DNA of 64,000 nucleotides from Candidatus Methylomirabilota bacterium (GTDB lineage Bacteria; Methylomirabilota; Methylomirabilia; Methylomirabilales; Methylomirabilaceae), in assembly GCA_003104975.1 (NCBI GenBank), contig PQAM01000014.1, forward strand, positions 1 through 64,000. The letters are read 5' to 3'. Numbering within the stretch: the stretch's first letter is position 1; each line of letters starts with the position of its first letter. The position numbers and the translations under genes were made by a program. Shown here one piece after another: positions 38,710-49,080 of the stretch. The notes below the pieces were generated by a model that searched no databases, had not been told where the DNA came from, and worked only from the letters and a program-made list of their open reading frames with translations.

Positions 38710-39654
38710 ATGATGGAACTGAGCGGAGTCTTGAATATCAATAAGCCAAGTGGGATGACCTCCCATGACGTGGTGGACGTGGTGCGGCGTCTGCTGAAGA
38801 TGCGCCGCGTCGGCCACACCGGTACGCTTGATCCGAGGGCGACCGGTGTGCTGCCGTTGTGTATCGGACGGGCCACTCGAATCGCGCAATTTCTCACCCA
38901 GGCGGATAAAGAGTATCTGATCACGATGCGGCTCGGTATCACGACGGACACCCTGGATGCGGACGGCAAGGTGCTGTCGACAACCGATCATGTCGATGTC
39001 GACCCTGCCCGACTGCGGGAGGTCTTGGACAGCTTTGTGGGAGAGATCCAGCAGGTGCCGCCCCTGTTCTCTGCGAAGAAGCATCACGGGGAGCGGCTCT
39101 ATCGTCTGGCTCGCCGGGGTGAGACGGTTGAACGGCAGCCGATTGCGGTGCGGATCCATGAGCTGACATTGCTGGAGTGCGACGTGCCCTTCGTCCGGTT
39201 CCGCGTCAGTTGCTCGAAGGGGACGTACGCGCGCACCCTGTGTGATGACGTCGGTCGCATCCTGGGATGCGGGGCGCACCTGTATGCGTTGACCCGTGTC
39301 CGGTCCGGCCGCTTCCTGATTGACGAGGCGCTGACGCTGGAGCAGCTTGAGCAGGCCGTCGTAGAAGACCGTATTCGCGATGTGTTGATTCCAATCGGCG
39401 AGGCGTTGGGCCATCTCCCGATGGTCAGGATCCACCCCGAGTCCTCTCGATGCGTGGTCCAGGGGGTCGGAATGGCGGCCGGCGCGCTGTTAAGCTTTCC
39501 TGTCGAGGTGGAAAAGGGGGACCTTGTCCGGGTCCTGGGATACCGGCGCCAACTGTTGTCGCTGGCTGAGGCGACGGTGACCGGCCGGGAATTCCCCGCG
39601 GTCGATCCGCGCCGGATCGTATTGCGGCCGGTACGGGTCCTTGCCGGCCAATGA
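38710..39654 (+). CDS. truB: tRNA pseudouridine(55) synthase
   Basis: Makes pseudouridine 55 in the T-loop of tRNAs. The product (about 314 residues) has NINKPSGMTSHDVV, the catalytic-Asp motif GHTGTLDPRATGVLP and the SCSKGTYARTLCDD block, plus a C-terminal PUA-like region. ATG 38710 or 38713 is the start. It overlaps ribF by 4 bases. Confidence 0.96.
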   Translation: MMELSGVLNINKPSGMTSHDVVDVVRRLLKMRRVGHTGTLDPRATGVLPLCIGRATRIAQFLTQADKEYLITMRLGITTDTLDADGKVLSTTDHVDVDPARLREVLDSFVGEIQQVPPLFSAKKHHGERLYRLARRGETVERQPIAVRIHELTLLECDVPFVRFRVSCSKGTYARTLCDDVGRILGCGAHLYALTRVRSGRFLIDEALTLEQLEQAVVEDRIRDVLIPIGEALGHLPMVRIHPESSRCVVQGVGMAAGALLSFPVEVEKGDLVRVLGYRRQLLSLAEATVTGREFPAVDPRRIVLRPVRVLAGQ

Positions 39655-40661
39655 TTGTTGTCGAGCGTATTGAGGATCTGGAGGGTGCGTATCCCTCGTC
39701 AGCGGTGGCGGTCGGGACATTCGACGGGGTGCATCTCGGACATCGCGAGATTTTGAGCCGCGTGGTGCGGCGTGCTCGTCGGGATGGGGAGACGGCGGTT
39801 GTTTTTACCTTCGTGCGACATCCGCTGGAGGTGGTCAATCCACTCAACACCCCGCCCCTTATTACGCCGCTCTCGATTAAACGCGACATCCTGGCGGCGA
39901 TCGGCATCGATCTCACGATCGCCGTCGACTTTACCCCGTCCCTGGCCGCGACCTCTCCGCGCGATTTCGTCACGCGCTACCTGGTTGATCGACTCGGAGC
40001 GCGGTTTGTGTGTATCGGGTATGACTTCGCCTTCGGGCGGGCCCGGGCGGGATCGGTGGAACTGCTCAGGGCGCTCGGTGCGGAGCATGGGTTCGAACTT
40101 GAGGTGGTCCCCGCGATGACGGTTGACGGCCACGTGGTGAGTTCCACCTCCATCCGCCGTCTACTTGCACGGGGAGATCTGTACCGAGCGACGCGCCTGT
40201 TGGGGCGACCGTACGCGATTCGGGGGGTCGTTGAACGCGGCGCCAGACGGGGCAGGGCGCTGGGCTATCCGACGGCCAATCTCCCCGTCACGTCGGATGT
40301 CATGGTACCGGATGGCGTCTACGCCGGCCAGGCGTGGATCAAACAGGGGCTGCACAAGGCGCTGATCAACATCGGGCGGGCCCCAACCTTCGGCAATGAG
40401 GCGAGACGGGTGGAGGTCCACCTGCTGAAGGCCCAGGAAGAGGAATTGTACGGAGAGACGATGACACTCTTCTTCATTGAACGCCTGCGGGACGAGCGGC
40501 GTTTTGACGACCCGTCATTGCTCCAGACCCAGATCGACTGCGACAAGCGGGCGGCGGAGGCGGTATTGGCCGCTTTCCCGCGGTTTGCACCGGAAGAATG
40601 GGCTTTACTCCAGGGTGGGCCTGTGCTATCGTACTCGCGGTTTCAGGTATCTATTGAATAA
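39651..40661 (+). CDS. ribF: bifunctional riboflavin kinase / FAD synthetase
   Basis: Makes FMN and FAD. The 336-residue product has the N-terminal FAD synthetase domain ([17 protein letters not shown], about 20-35; the STSIRRLL motif near 165) and the C-terminal riboflavin kinase domain ([12 protein letters not shown], about 205-215; VEVHLL). The ATG overlaps the truB stop. A truB-ribF-rpsO-pnp order is widely conserved. Confidence 0.96.
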   Translation: MIVVERIEDLEGAYPSSAVAVGTFDGVHLGHREILSRVVRRARRDGETAVVFTFVRHPLEVVNPLNTPPLITPLSIKRDILAAIGIDLTIAVDFTPSLAATSPRDFVTRYLVDRLGARFVCIGYDFAFGRARAGSVELLRALGAEHGFELEVVPAMTVDGHVVSSTSIRRLLARGDLYRATRLLGRPYAIRGVVERGARRGRALGYPTANLPVTSDVMVPDGVYAGQAWIKQGLHKALINIGRAPTFGNEARRVEVHLLKAQEEELYGETMTLFFIERLRDERRFDDPSLLQTQIDCDKRAAEAVLAAFPRFAPEEWALLQGGPVLSYSRFQVSIE

Positions 40662-40680
40662 GAAAGGAGGACACGGCTTC

Positions 40681-40950
40681 GTGGGCAAGGCGTCTACAAA
40701 CAAGCACGAGATCATCGGACAGTATCGGCTGCATGAGACCGACTCCGGCTCGCCGGATGTACAGATTGCGCTCCTCACCGGACGGATCGGCTATCTGACC
40801 GAACATCTGAACAGCCACAAGAAGGATTTCCACTCCAGACGGGGGCTGCTCCGCCTCGTCGCACGGCGCCGGAAGCTCTTGGATTACCTCAAGAGCAAAG
40901 ACACCAACAGATACAAGCAGATCATCGAAAGGTTGGGAATCCGTAAATGA
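40681..40950 (+). CDS. rpsO: 30S ribosomal protein S15
   Basis: Primary 16S central-domain protein. GTG 40681 follows AAAGGAGG by about ten bases and gives exactly 89 residues with [19 protein letters not shown] and [22 protein letters not shown] (in parts). The frame extends upstream without a credible start. It overlaps pnp by 4 bases. In E. coli S15 represses its own translation; no specific fold was checked here. Confidence 0.96.
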   Translation: MGKASTNKHEIIGQYRLHETDSGSPDVQIALLTGRIGYLTEHLNSHKKDFHSRRGLLRLVARRRKLLDYLKSKDTNRYKQIIERLGIRK

Positions 40951-43058
40951 GCTGTCGGGTTGAGCGGATCATCGAAGGTAAACCGTTACGTATCGAGACC
41001 GGGCGTGTGGCCAGGCAGGCCGATGGCGCCGTGTTGGTTCAGTATGGCGATACGGTTGTGCTGGTCACGGTCGTAGCATCAAAACAGGCGCGGCAGGGGA
41101 TCGATTTCTTTCCACTCACCGTCGATTATCAGGAGCGGGCCTACGCAGCCGGAAAAATTCCGGGCGGTTTTTTCAAGCGTGAGGGTAAACCCCACGACAA
41201 GGAAACCCTGACCTCACGCCTGATCGATCGTCCACTCCGCCCCCTCTTCCCGGACGGCTATCGACAGGATGTGCAGATCATTGCGACGGTCCTGTCGGCC
41301 GACCAGCAGAACGATCCCGACGTCCTCGCGGTATTAGGCGCCTCCGCTGCGCTCAGCATCGCGCCGATCCCGTTTTTGGGTCCGATCGGGGCGGTCCGCG
41401 TGGGCCGGGTCGGGGGCAGATTGCTCCTGAACCCCACCTATGGCCAGATGCAGGAATCGGACATCGATATGGTGGTCGCGGGGACCAGGAATGCCGTAGT
41501 CATGCTGGAGGCCGGCGCCAACGAGGTCCCGGAGGACGCCATGGTTGAGGCGATCGAGTTCGGTCATAAGGGGATGCAGCCCTTGATCGACATGGTGCTG
41601 GAGCTGGCTCATGCGCTCCGGATCGAAAAGGCGCCCTTCCAGGTCGCGCCCCCGGATCCGGACCTGCGTGATCGTGTCAGCGCCATGGTCCGTCAGGGAC
41701 TCCGGGCGTTGGCCGGCGTTGCCGAGAAGGAGGAGCACCGCAGCCGTCGGCAGCAGCTCTTTGATGAGGTGATGGCGGCGTTTGCCGACGAGCCGGACAA
41801 CCGGAAGTCGACGGTCGGTGGACTGTTTGAGGCCATCGAGCATGAGGAGTTGCGTCGCATGATTCTGGAAGAGGGGCGGCGGGCAGACGGACGGTCGCTG
41901 GAGCAGGTCCGACCGATCACCGCCGAGGTCGGCGTCCTGCCCAGAACGCACGGGTCGGCCCTCTTTACCAGGGGTCAGACGCAGGCGCTTGTGACCACGA
42001 CGCTCGGGACATCGGAGGACGAACAGCGTCTGGACGACCTTGAAGGAGAGGCCACCAAACGGTTTATGCTTCATTACAACTTTCCGCCGTTCAGTGTCGG
42101 CGAGGTCAGGTTCATGCGCGGTCCCGGACGGCGCGAGATCGGACACGGGGCATTGGCCGAGCGGGCGCTCCTCGCGGCACTGCCGCCGAAAGAGGAGTTC
42201 TCGTATACCCTTCGCATCGTGTCGGATATTCTCGAATCGAATGGATCGTCCTCGATGGCGACGGTGTGCGGGGCGAGCCTCAGCCTGATGGATGCAGGCG
42301 TGCCGATCCGATCGGCGGTGGCGGGGGTCGCGATGGGGCTTGTCGTCGAGGGCGAGCAGACCGCGATTCTTACCGATATCATCGGACTTGAGGACCACCT
42401 TGGCGATATGGATTTCAAGGTCGCCGGGACCCGCAAGGGGATTACGGCACTGCAACTGGACATCAAGACCCAGGGGATTGCGCCGAGCCTCATGCCGAAG
42501 GCGATGGGACAGGCCAGGCGCGCCCGTTTGCACATCCTGGACCAGATGGACCAAGCCATTGCCACACCGCGGTCGACTATCTCGGCCTATGCGCCGCGCA
42601 TCATTACGTTGATGATCCCGGTCGATAAGATCCGCGATGTCATCGGTCCGGGCGGCAAGGTGATTCGAGGGATTGTGGCGGACTCCGGGGCCAAGATCGA
42701 TGTGTCGGACGACGGGCGGGTCGAGATCGCCTCGGTCGACGGAGAGGCCGCGCAGAAGGCGTTGTCGATCATCAGCAAGATTGTCGAGGTTCCCGAGGTC
42801 GGGAAGGTCTATCAAGGGAAGGTCGTCAAGATCATGGACTTTGGCGCCTTCGTACAGATCTTGCCGGGAACCGATGGCCTGCTGCACATCTCACAGATTG
42901 CCGAGCACCGGGTCAAACGGGTCGAGGATGTCCTGGCGGAAGGGGATGAGGTCGCGGTCAAGGTGATCGATGTCGACAAGAACGGAAAGATCCGGTTGAG
43001 TCGGAAAGAGGTGTTGCAGGCGGAGGCGCAGGTCAAGACGGAGCAAAGGCCGTCGTAA
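40947..43058 (+). CDS. pnp: polyribonucleotide nucleotidyltransferase (PNPase)
   Basis: Phosphorolytic 3'-5' exoribonuclease of the degradosome. The 703-residue product has two RNase PH domains (first with [20 protein letters not shown] and [10 protein letters not shown]; second from about 310 with EEGRRADGR and FNFPPF-like [10 protein letters not shown]). A KH domain (about 556, [12 protein letters not shown]) and a C-terminal S1 domain (about 618-690) follow. ATG 40947 overlaps the rpsO stop. Confidence 0.97.
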   Translation: MSCRVERIIEGKPLRIETGRVARQADGAVLVQYGDTVVLVTVVASKQARQGIDFFPLTVDYQERAYAAGKIPGGFFKREGKPHDKETLTSRLIDRPLRPLFPDGYRQDVQIIATVLSADQQNDPDVLAVLGASAALSIAPIPFLGPIGAVRVGRVGGRLLLNPTYGQMQESDIDMVVAGTRNAVVMLEAGANEVPEDAMVEAIEFGHKGMQPLIDMVLELAHALRIEKAPFQVAPPDPDLRDRVSAMVRQGLRALAGVAEKEEHRSRRQQLFDEVMAAFADEPDNRKSTVGGLFEAIEHEELRRMILEEGRRADGRSLEQVRPITAEVGVLPRTHGSALFTRGQTQALVTTTLGTSEDEQRLDDLEGEATKRFMLHYNFPPFSVGEVRFMRGPGRREIGHGALAERALLAALPPKEEFSYTLRIVSDILESNGSSSMATVCGASLSLMDAGVPIRSAVAGVAMGLVVEGEQTAILTDIIGLEDHLGDMDFKVAGTRKGITALQLDIKTQGIAPSLMPKAMGQARRARLHILDQMDQAIATPRSTISAYAPRIITLMIPVDKIRDVIGPGGKVIRGIVADSGAKIDVSDDGRVEIASVDGEAAQKALSIISKIVEVPEVGKVYQGKVVKIMDFGAFVQILPGTDGLLHISQIAEHRVKRVEDVLAEGDEVAVKVIDVDKNGKIRLSRKEVLQAEAQVKTEQRPS

Positions 43059-43062
43059 GTGT

Positions 43063-44316
43063 ATGGGCCGTCTCTCCTATAATCGTCAGGTGTTGCCGAA
43101 CGGGATGGTCGTGCTCAGCGAGCGGATGCCCGCCGTCAAGTCGGCGACTATCGGCGTCTGGGTCCGGGTCGGGTCGCGGGATGAGGCGGCCGAGGCGGCC
43201 GGCATCTCGCATTTTATCGAGCACATGCTTTTCAAGGGGACCGGGCGGCGCAGCGCGCAGGAGATCGCCGCCGCCATCGACGCCGTCGGCGGCACGCTTG
43301 ACGCCTTCACCAGCCGTGAGACCACCTGTTTCTATGCCAAGGTCCTCGGTGAGCACCTCCCTCTGGCGATCGATCTCCTGTCTGACACCTTTCTTCACTC
43401 CAATCTTGACCCCAAGGATATCGAGCGGGAGCGGGACGTCGTCCTCCAGGAGATCAAGATGGTGGAGGATACCCCAGACGACCTGGTCCACGACCTCTTT
43501 GCGGAGGCGATCTGGAGCGATCACCCGGTGGCCAGACCGATCCTTGGGCGGAAGGAGACCGTACGAGCGTTTACGCGGGACGATGTGCGCGGCCATATGG
43601 AGCGTTTCTACCGGCCTGACCGCACCATCGTTGTCGCAGCGGGCGATCTGGAGCATGAGCGGCTGGTCGACCTGGTGGTCGGGGCATTCAACGGGTTTGA
43701 AGGCCGATCGGTCCATACCGATCTGCCGCCGCCGAGCTGCACGGCGGCGGTCAGGGTGGAGGAGCGCGATACGGCCCAGCTTCACCTCTGTCTCGGGGTG
43801 GATGGCCTGCCGCACGCGCACCGGGATCGGTACGCGCTCTATTTGCTCAACGCCATGTTGGGCGGCAGCATGAGCTCCCGACTCTTTCAGGAGGTGCGGG
43901 AAAAGCGAGGGCTTGCGTATTCGATCTACTCCTACCAGGCATCCTATCGCGATTGTGGTCTGCTGGTCGTCTATGCCGGCACCGATCCGGATTCCTCCAG
44001 CCAGGTCGTCGACCTGATTCGGGCCGAGTGCGCCCGTTTACGCAACGAACCGATCGATCCGGTCGATCTCCAGCGGGCAAAGGATCAGTTGAAGGGGAAT
44101 CTGCTGCTCGGTCTGGAGGGGACCGGCAGTCGGATGACGCGTCTGGCAAAGACCGAGATCTATTTCGAGGGTACCTATAGCCTGGATGATATCATCGCCG
44201 GGATCGATGCGGTGTCCATGGATCAGTTCGAGTCGCTGACGAGGCGGATCCTGCGTGACGAGGCGTTTGCTATCACGACCATCGGTCCTGTTGCTCAGGC
44301 GGCCCTCCTGTCATAA
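43063..44316 (+). CDS. M16-family zinc metallopeptidase (YmxG/processing-peptidase-like)
   Basis: A 417-residue protease with the inverted zinc motif HxxEH (H50-F-I-E-H54) and the distal Glu segment ERERDVVLQEIKMVEDTPDD about 75 residues later. The C-terminal half is the inactive repeat with GGSMSSRLFQEVREKRGLAY. The single-chain length matches bacterial processing-peptidase-like M16B enzymes often found next to pnp. Substrates are unknown. It starts 4 bp after pnp. Confidence 0.93.
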   Translation: MGRLSYNRQVLPNGMVVLSERMPAVKSATIGVWVRVGSRDEAAEAAGISHFIEHMLFKGTGRRSAQEIAAAIDAVGGTLDAFTSRETTCFYAKVLGEHLPLAIDLLSDTFLHSNLDPKDIERERDVVLQEIKMVEDTPDDLVHDLFAEAIWSDHPVARPILGRKETVRAFTRDDVRGHMERFYRPDRTIVVAAGDLEHERLVDLVVGAFNGFEGRSVHTDLPPPSCTAAVRVEERDTAQLHLCLGVDGLPHAHRDRYALYLLNAMLGGSMSSRLFQEVREKRGLAYSIYSYQASYRDCGLLVVYAGTDPDSSSQVVDLIRAECARLRNEPIDPVDLQRAKDQLKGNLLLGLEGTGSRMTRLAKTEIYFEGTYSLDDIIAGIDAVSMDQFESLTRRILRDEAFAITTIGPVAQAALLS

Positions 44317-44319
44317 GAA

Positions 44320-44402
44320 CAGGGTGTAGGGTTGAGGGTGTAGGGCGCAAAGGCTCAATATTCATCCAATCACTAACCGCTTATCACTAGCCACTGACTG
44401 TC
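44320..44402 (+). repeat. intergenic low-complexity repeat before purB
   Basis: The spacer contains GTAGGGTTGAGGGTGTAGGG followed by CACTAACC, TATCACTAGCCACTGACTG words. It resembles the other word-permutation spacers, although no long perfect stem is visible. Confidence 0.45.
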
Positions 44403-45695
44403 ATGATTCCCCGCTACGCACTGCCCCGGATGGTCTCTGTATGGGAACCGCAGAGCCGCTACGCCGCCTGGTTGCGGATCGAGCTGTTGGCGTGCGAGGC
44501 ATGGGTCGAGCTGGGCGTCGTCCCGCGTGAGGCGCTCCACGTCATCCGGGAGCGGGCCGATTTCGACATCGATCGTATCCAGGAGATCGAACGGGAGGTT
44601 CGCCACGACGTTATCGCCTTTGTCTCGGCGGTGGCGGAACGGGTCGGCCCGGAGGCGCGTTACCTGCACTTCGGTCTGACCTCCTATGATGTGGTAGATA
44701 CGGCCCTGGCGGTGCTGCTCCAGCAGGCCGCCGACATTCTGTTGGACGACCTGGGGGCGCTCTCCAGAACCGTCGCCGACCTCGCCCGACGCCATAAACG
44801 TACGATCATGATCGGGCGGACGCACGGCATCCATGCCGAGCCGACCACCTTCGGCCTGAAGCTGGCGCTCTGGTACTGCGAGGTGGAGCGGAATCTCGAC
44901 CGTCTCCGACGGGCCAGGGAGAGTGTGGCCTACGGCAAGCTCTCCGGCGCCGTCGGGACCTTCGCCCACCTGCCGCTGTTTGTGGAGCAGTATGTCTGCT
45001 CGCGCCTCGGGCTCAAGCCGGCGCCGATCTCCAGCCAGATCATCTCCAGGGATCGGCACGCGGAATTCCTGCAGACGCTGGCGCTGATCGGAACCTCGCT
45101 CGACAAGTTTGCCGTCGAGATCCGTCATCTGCAGCGGACCGAGGTGCGCGAGGTGGAGGAGCCGTTTGTCGAGGGTCAGAAGGGTTCGTCGGCCATGCCG
45201 CACAAGCGAAATCCGGTTGCCTGTGAACAGGTGTCCGGGTTGGCGCGACTGCTGAGGAGCTACGCCCAGTCCGGCCTGGAGAATGTGCCGCTGTGGCACG
45301 AGCGCGACATCAGCCACTCCTCGGTAGAACGGGTGATCCTTCCCGATGCGACCATCCTGCTGGACTACCTGCTGGTCCGGTTCCGGGAGGTGCTTGAGGG
45401 TCTGCGGGTCTATCCGGATCGGATGCGACGCAACCTGGAGCTGACGGGAGGGCTGGTATTTTCTGAGGCGGTCTTGCTGGCGCTGATCGGGAAGGGGCTC
45501 ACCCGGGAAGAGGGCTACCGGCTGGTGCAGCGACATGCCATGCAGGCGTGGGAGTCGGGGGAGGCGTTCAAGCCGCTCCTGTTGGCCGATCCGGAGATCG
45601 GTCGACACCTCTCTCCCGCCGAGGTTGAAAGTTGCTTTGATCTGGACTATCATCTGCGGCATCTGGACGATATCTTCGCCCGCGTCGGCCTGTAA
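44403..45695 (+). CDS. purB: adenylosuccinate lyase
   Basis: Acts twice in purine synthesis, cleaving SAICAR and adenylosuccinate with release of fumarate. The 430-residue product has the fumarase-superfamily signature SSAMPHKRNP (about 263-272), GRTHGIHAEPTTFG with a catalytic His, and HERDISHSS. ATG 44403 lies after the spacer repeat. Downstream purS, purQ and purL continue the pathway. Confidence 0.97.
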   Translation: MIPRYALPRMVSVWEPQSRYAAWLRIELLACEAWVELGVVPREALHVIRERADFDIDRIQEIEREVRHDVIAFVSAVAERVGPEARYLHFGLTSYDVVDTALAVLLQQAADILLDDLGALSRTVADLARRHKRTIMIGRTHGIHAEPTTFGLKLALWYCEVERNLDRLRRARESVAYGKLSGAVGTFAHLPLFVEQYVCSRLGLKPAPISSQIISRDRHAEFLQTLALIGTSLDKFAVEIRHLQRTEVREVEEPFVEGQKGSSAMPHKRNPVACEQVSGLARLLRSYAQSGLENVPLWHERDISHSSVERVILPDATILLDYLLVRFREVLEGLRVYPDRMRRNLELTGGLVFSEAVLLALIGKGLTREEGYRLVQRHAMQAWESGEAFKPLLLADPEIGRHLSPAEVESCFDLDYHLRHLDDIFARVGL

Positions 45696-45729
45696 TGCAG
45701 TGAATCTAATACCGTATTCATTCTGGAGC

Positions 45730-45818
45730 CGTCATTCCCGCGAAAGCGGGAATCCAGAACTCCCGGTATTTCCTGGATTCCGGCTCGCGCCCGCGATGCG
45801 GGCTCGTCCGGAATGACG
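45730..45818. repeat. interspersed palindromic element, CGTCATTCCCGCGAAAGCGGGAAT type
   Basis: The ends CGTCATTCC and GGAATGACG are inverted; inside are TCCCGCGAAAGCGGGA and CCCGCGATGCGGG hairpins and an ATCCAG/CTGGAT pair. The about 90-bp nested palindrome resembles MITE/REP-like elements common in environmental genomes. It sits between purB and purS. Confidence 0.8.
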
Positions 45819-45890
45819 TCCGCAAAATAGGTAGCGAATTTCAGAAACAGGACACTAGCAACGTCAGACGCTCATACTCAACACGCCCAA

Positions 45891-46145
45891 ATGTTAACCG
45901 CAAAGATCTACGTGACACTGAAGCCCGGCGTCCTCGACGCCCAGGGCGATACGGTCCGGTCGGCCCTGCAGACGCTCGGCTTTGAAGGGCTTACCGACGT
46001 ACGGGTCGGTAAGTTTATGGTGTTGACGCTGAACGGCCTGACCACGGAGCAGGCGACGGCACAGGTCGACGAGATGTGCAGGCGGCTGCTGGCGAACCCG
46101 GTGATCGAAGACTATCGCTTCGAGCTGCAGGAGGCCGCGACATGA
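45891..46145 (+). CDS. purS: phosphoribosylformylglycinamidine synthase subunit PurS
   Basis: Small structural subunit of the PurSQL FGAM synthase complex. The 84-residue product starts AKIYVTLKPGVLDAQGDTV and contains FEGLTDVRVGKFM, the family core. It overlaps purQ by 4 bases, supporting stoichiometric expression. Confidence 0.96.
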   Translation: MLTAKIYVTLKPGVLDAQGDTVRSALQTLGFEGLTDVRVGKFMVLTLNGLTTEQATAQVDEMCRRLLANPVIEDYRFELQEAAT

Positions 46146-46837
46146 GGTTCGGCATTGTGGTCTTTCCGGGCTCCTGGAGCCATCAGGACTTCCACCACGT
46201 CATTGTCAATGTCCTGAAGGAGGAGGCCTGTTACCTCTGGCATAAAGAGGCCGACCTTCACGGTTCCGATTGCGTGATCCTGCCGGGAGGATTCGCCCAC
46301 GGCGACTATCTGCGGTCAGGGGCCATAGCGAGGCTTTCCCCCGTTATGCGCGCGGTAGCGGCCTTTGCGGACGCAGGTGGCCCGGTCCTGGGGAGCTGCA
46401 ATGGGTTTCAGGTCCTGACCGAGGCGGGATTACTTCCGGGCGCGCTCCTGCCGAACGACTGCCTGCACTACCGGTGCCGCTGGGTCCATCTGCGGGTAGA
46501 AAGCCGACAGACCTCCTTTACCGCCGCCATGCAGTCTGGACAGGTCGTACGGATGCCGATTTCACACGGCGACGGCCGGTACTACATCGACCGGATCGGG
46601 TGGCAACGGCTGATCGACGGCGACCAGATCATCTTTCGCTATTGTGATGCGAACGGATCGCTGATGCAGGATGCCAATCCCAACGGGTCGCTGGATCACA
46701 TCGCCGGGATCTGCAACGAACGCCGCAATGTCCTTGGATTGATGCCGCATCCGGAGCGGGCCGCCGAGTCGATCCTGGGTTCGGAGGACGGCCGCCTGAT
46801 GTTGACGTCGATCCTTGATCGCGTGGTCCACGCCTGA
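46142..46837 (+). CDS. purQ: phosphoribosylformylglycinamidine synthase subunit PurQ
   Basis: Glutaminase subunit that supplies ammonia to PurL. The 231-residue class I amidotransferase has the FPGS start motif, [13 protein letters not shown], nucleophile Cys86 in GSCNGFQ and the His-Glu pair in PHPERA. Most PurQ proteins have Ile or Val at the residue before the nucleophile; Ser here is a mild variation. ATG 46142 overlaps the purS stop. Confidence 0.96.
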   Translation: MRFGIVVFPGSWSHQDFHHVIVNVLKEEACYLWHKEADLHGSDCVILPGGFAHGDYLRSGAIARLSPVMRAVAAFADAGGPVLGSCNGFQVLTEAGLLPGALLPNDCLHYRCRWVHLRVESRQTSFTAAMQSGQVVRMPISHGDGRYYIDRIGWQRLIDGDQIIFRYCDANGSLMQDANPNGSLDHIAGICNERRNVLGLMPHPERAAESILGSEDGRLMLTSILDRVVHA

Positions 46838-46847
46838 GGCCCCGACG

Positions 46848-49064
46848 ATGACCGTCTCGGTGATGTCTGCAGATCTGATCGCGTCGCACGGCCTGACGGC
46901 CGATGAGTACGAGCGGATCGCCGCGATCATCGGTCGCGAGCCGAACCTGGTCGAACTGGGGATGTTCGGCGCGATGTGGTCGGAGCACTGCAGTTACAAG
47001 AGTTCGCGGGTCCATCTGGCTACGCTCCCGACGATAGGGCCGCGCATCCTGCAGGGGCCCGGTGAGAACGCAGGCGTCATTGACATCGGGGATGGGCTGG
47101 CGCTGGTCTTCAAGATGGAAAGTCATAATCACCCCTCGTTCATCGAGCCGTATCAGGGGGCGGCGACGGGCGTCGGCGGGATCATCCGGGATATCTTTAC
47201 CATGGGCGCAAGGCCGATTGCGCTGTGCGATGCGCTCCGGTTCGGGCCGCTGACCGATCCGAAGAACCGCTACCTCTTCGGTCGTGTGGTGGCCGGGATC
47301 TCAGGGTACGGTAACGCCGTGGGCGTTCCGACCGTGGGCGGGGAGGCATACTTCGCTGAGCCGTACAGCGGTAACCCTCTGGTCAATGTCTTCTGCGTCG
47401 GAATCGCGCGGAAGGATCGGCTCTTTTTCGCCAAGGCGGGTGGGATCGGCAACCCCGTTATCTATGTCGGGGCCAGGACCGGGCGCGACGGCATCCATGG
47501 CGCCACGATGGCCTCCGGCGTCTTCGATGAGGAGGCCGAGACGAAACGGCCAACCGTCCAGGTCGGCGACCCATTTCGTGAAAAGCTGTTGATCGAGGCC
47601 TGCCTGGAGCTGATGGCGGGGGACGATCTGATTGCGGTTCAGGATATGGGGGCGGCGGGGCTGACCTGCGCGACCGCCGAGATGGCCGCGCGCGGCGGCA
47701 CTGGGATCGAGATCGACCTCGCCCATGTCCCACGGCGAGAGCCGGGCATGACGGCGTACGAACTGATGCTCTCCGAGTCGCAGGAGCGGATGCTGGTTGT
47801 TGCGAAGGCGGGAAGCGAGGCGCGGGTGCGAGCGGTCTTTGACAAGTGGGATCTTGACGCGGCCGTCATCGGGCGGGTCACCGAAGGGGGGCTGTTGCGG
47901 GTCCTGGATCATGGCAGGCCGGTCGCGGAGATCCCGGCTGATGCCCTGGCATCGGAGGCGCCCGCCTATCGCCGGCCGAGCCGACGCCCTGTCGAAGCCG
48001 ATGCCGGCCAACGGCTTGACCTGGATAGCCTGCCGTTGCCTGACGACTATGCGGCCATCCTGTTGGAGCTGTTGCGTTCGCCCAACCTCTGTTGCAAGGA
48101 ACGAATCTGGGAGCGATACGACCACATGCTGTTTCTAGGCACAATCGTGGGACCGGGGTCGGACGCTGTGGTCCTGCGGCTTCCCGGAGGTCGGCGCGCC
48201 ATTGCGCTCTCGGTCGACGGCAACGGCCGCTACTGTGCGATCGATCCGTATCGTGGGGCCATGATCGCCGTCGCTGAGGCGGCCAGAAACGTCGTCTGCT
48301 CGGGCGGAGAGCCGCTCGCGATCACTAACTGTCTGAACTTCGGCAACCCGGAGCGCCCGGAGATCATGTGGCAGTTCGTCGAGGCGGTCAGGGGGATCGG
48401 AGAGGCCTGCCGGGCCTTCCAGACCCCCGTGACCGGCGGCAACGTGAGTTTGTATAATGAGACGTCGGGACAATCGATCTTCCCGACCCCGATGATCGGG
48501 ATGGTCGGCCTCCTGGACGATGTCGTCCACGCCATGGGCCAGTGGTTTACGCGCGAAGGGGATCTGGTGGCACTCCTGGGCGAGACGCGGGAAGAGCTGG
48601 GGGCCAGCGAGTACCTCGCGATCCGGTTCGGCCTGGTCCAGGGTGCGCCGCCGGCGTTGGACCTGGCCCGAGAGCGGGCCGTACAGGGCGCCTGTCTGGA
48701 GGCGATCCAGGCAGGGATCGTCAGTTCGGCGCATGACTGCTCGGACGGCGGACTGGCCGTCGCCCTGGCGGAGGCCTGCCTGGGACCGACGCCGATCGGG
48801 ATCGATGTTCAACTGACGGATGCGATTCGGCCCGATGCGCTCCTTTTTGGAGAAACGCAATCCCGGATTCTCGTCTCCCTCAAGCCGTCGGATTGGTCGA
48901 GACTGGAAAAGATTGCCGCGGCGCACCAGGTCCCTGTGGCGCGCCTTGGAACGGTCGGAGGGACGCGGTTCAGGCTTCGCGGCCCGGCATGCGGGGTTGA
49001 CCTGGCGCTGGATGGGATGCAGACCGCCTGGCGAGGCGGCCTGGCATCATCCCTTGGTGCGTAA
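46848..49064 (+). CDS. purL: phosphoribosylformylglycinamidine synthase subunit PurL (small type)
   Basis: Synthetase subunit converting FGAR to FGAM. The 738-residue product has [13 protein letters not shown], the Mg-binding [20 protein letters not shown] and two AIRS-like halves (second with [12 protein letters not shown]). Size and separate purS/purQ define the three-subunit form. ATG 46848 lies 10 bp after purQ; the frame is open slightly upstream. Confidence 0.97.
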   Translation: MTVSVMSADLIASHGLTADEYERIAAIIGREPNLVELGMFGAMWSEHCSYKSSRVHLATLPTIGPRILQGPGENAGVIDIGDGLALVFKMESHNHPSFIEPYQGAATGVGGIIRDIFTMGARPIALCDALRFGPLTDPKNRYLFGRVVAGISGYGNAVGVPTVGGEAYFAEPYSGNPLVNVFCVGIARKDRLFFAKAGGIGNPVIYVGARTGRDGIHGATMASGVFDEEAETKRPTVQVGDPFREKLLIEACLELMAGDDLIAVQDMGAAGLTCATAEMAARGGTGIEIDLAHVPRREPGMTAYELMLSESQERMLVVAKAGSEARVRAVFDKWDLDAAVIGRVTEGGLLRVLDHGRPVAEIPADALASEAPAYRRPSRRPVEADAGQRLDLDSLPLPDDYAAILLELLRSPNLCCKERIWERYDHMLFLGTIVGPGSDAVVLRLPGGRRAIALSVDGNGRYCAIDPYRGAMIAVAEAARNVVCSGGEPLAITNCLNFGNPERPEIMWQFVEAVRGIGEACRAFQTPVTGGNVSLYNETSGQSIFPTPMIGMVGLLDDVVHAMGQWFTREGDLVALLGETREELGASEYLAIRFGLVQGAPPALDLARERAVQGACLEAIQAGIVSSAHDCSDGGLAVALAEACLGPTPIGIDVQLTDAIRPDALLFGETQSRILVSLKPSDWSRLEKIAAAHQVPVARLGTVGGTRFRLRGPACGVDLALDGMQTAWRGGLASSLGA

Positions 49065-49080
49065 AGCGGGAGAGACGGAT

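Noticed and set aside
41334-42887. 517-codon minus-strand ORF opposite pnp
   Set aside because: PNPase on the plus strand is unambiguous; the antisense product is His/Arg/Leu-rich shadow sequence.
44373-45662. 429-codon minus-strand ORF opposite purB
   Set aside because: It is almost a full-length mirror of adenylosuccinate lyase and has no family features.
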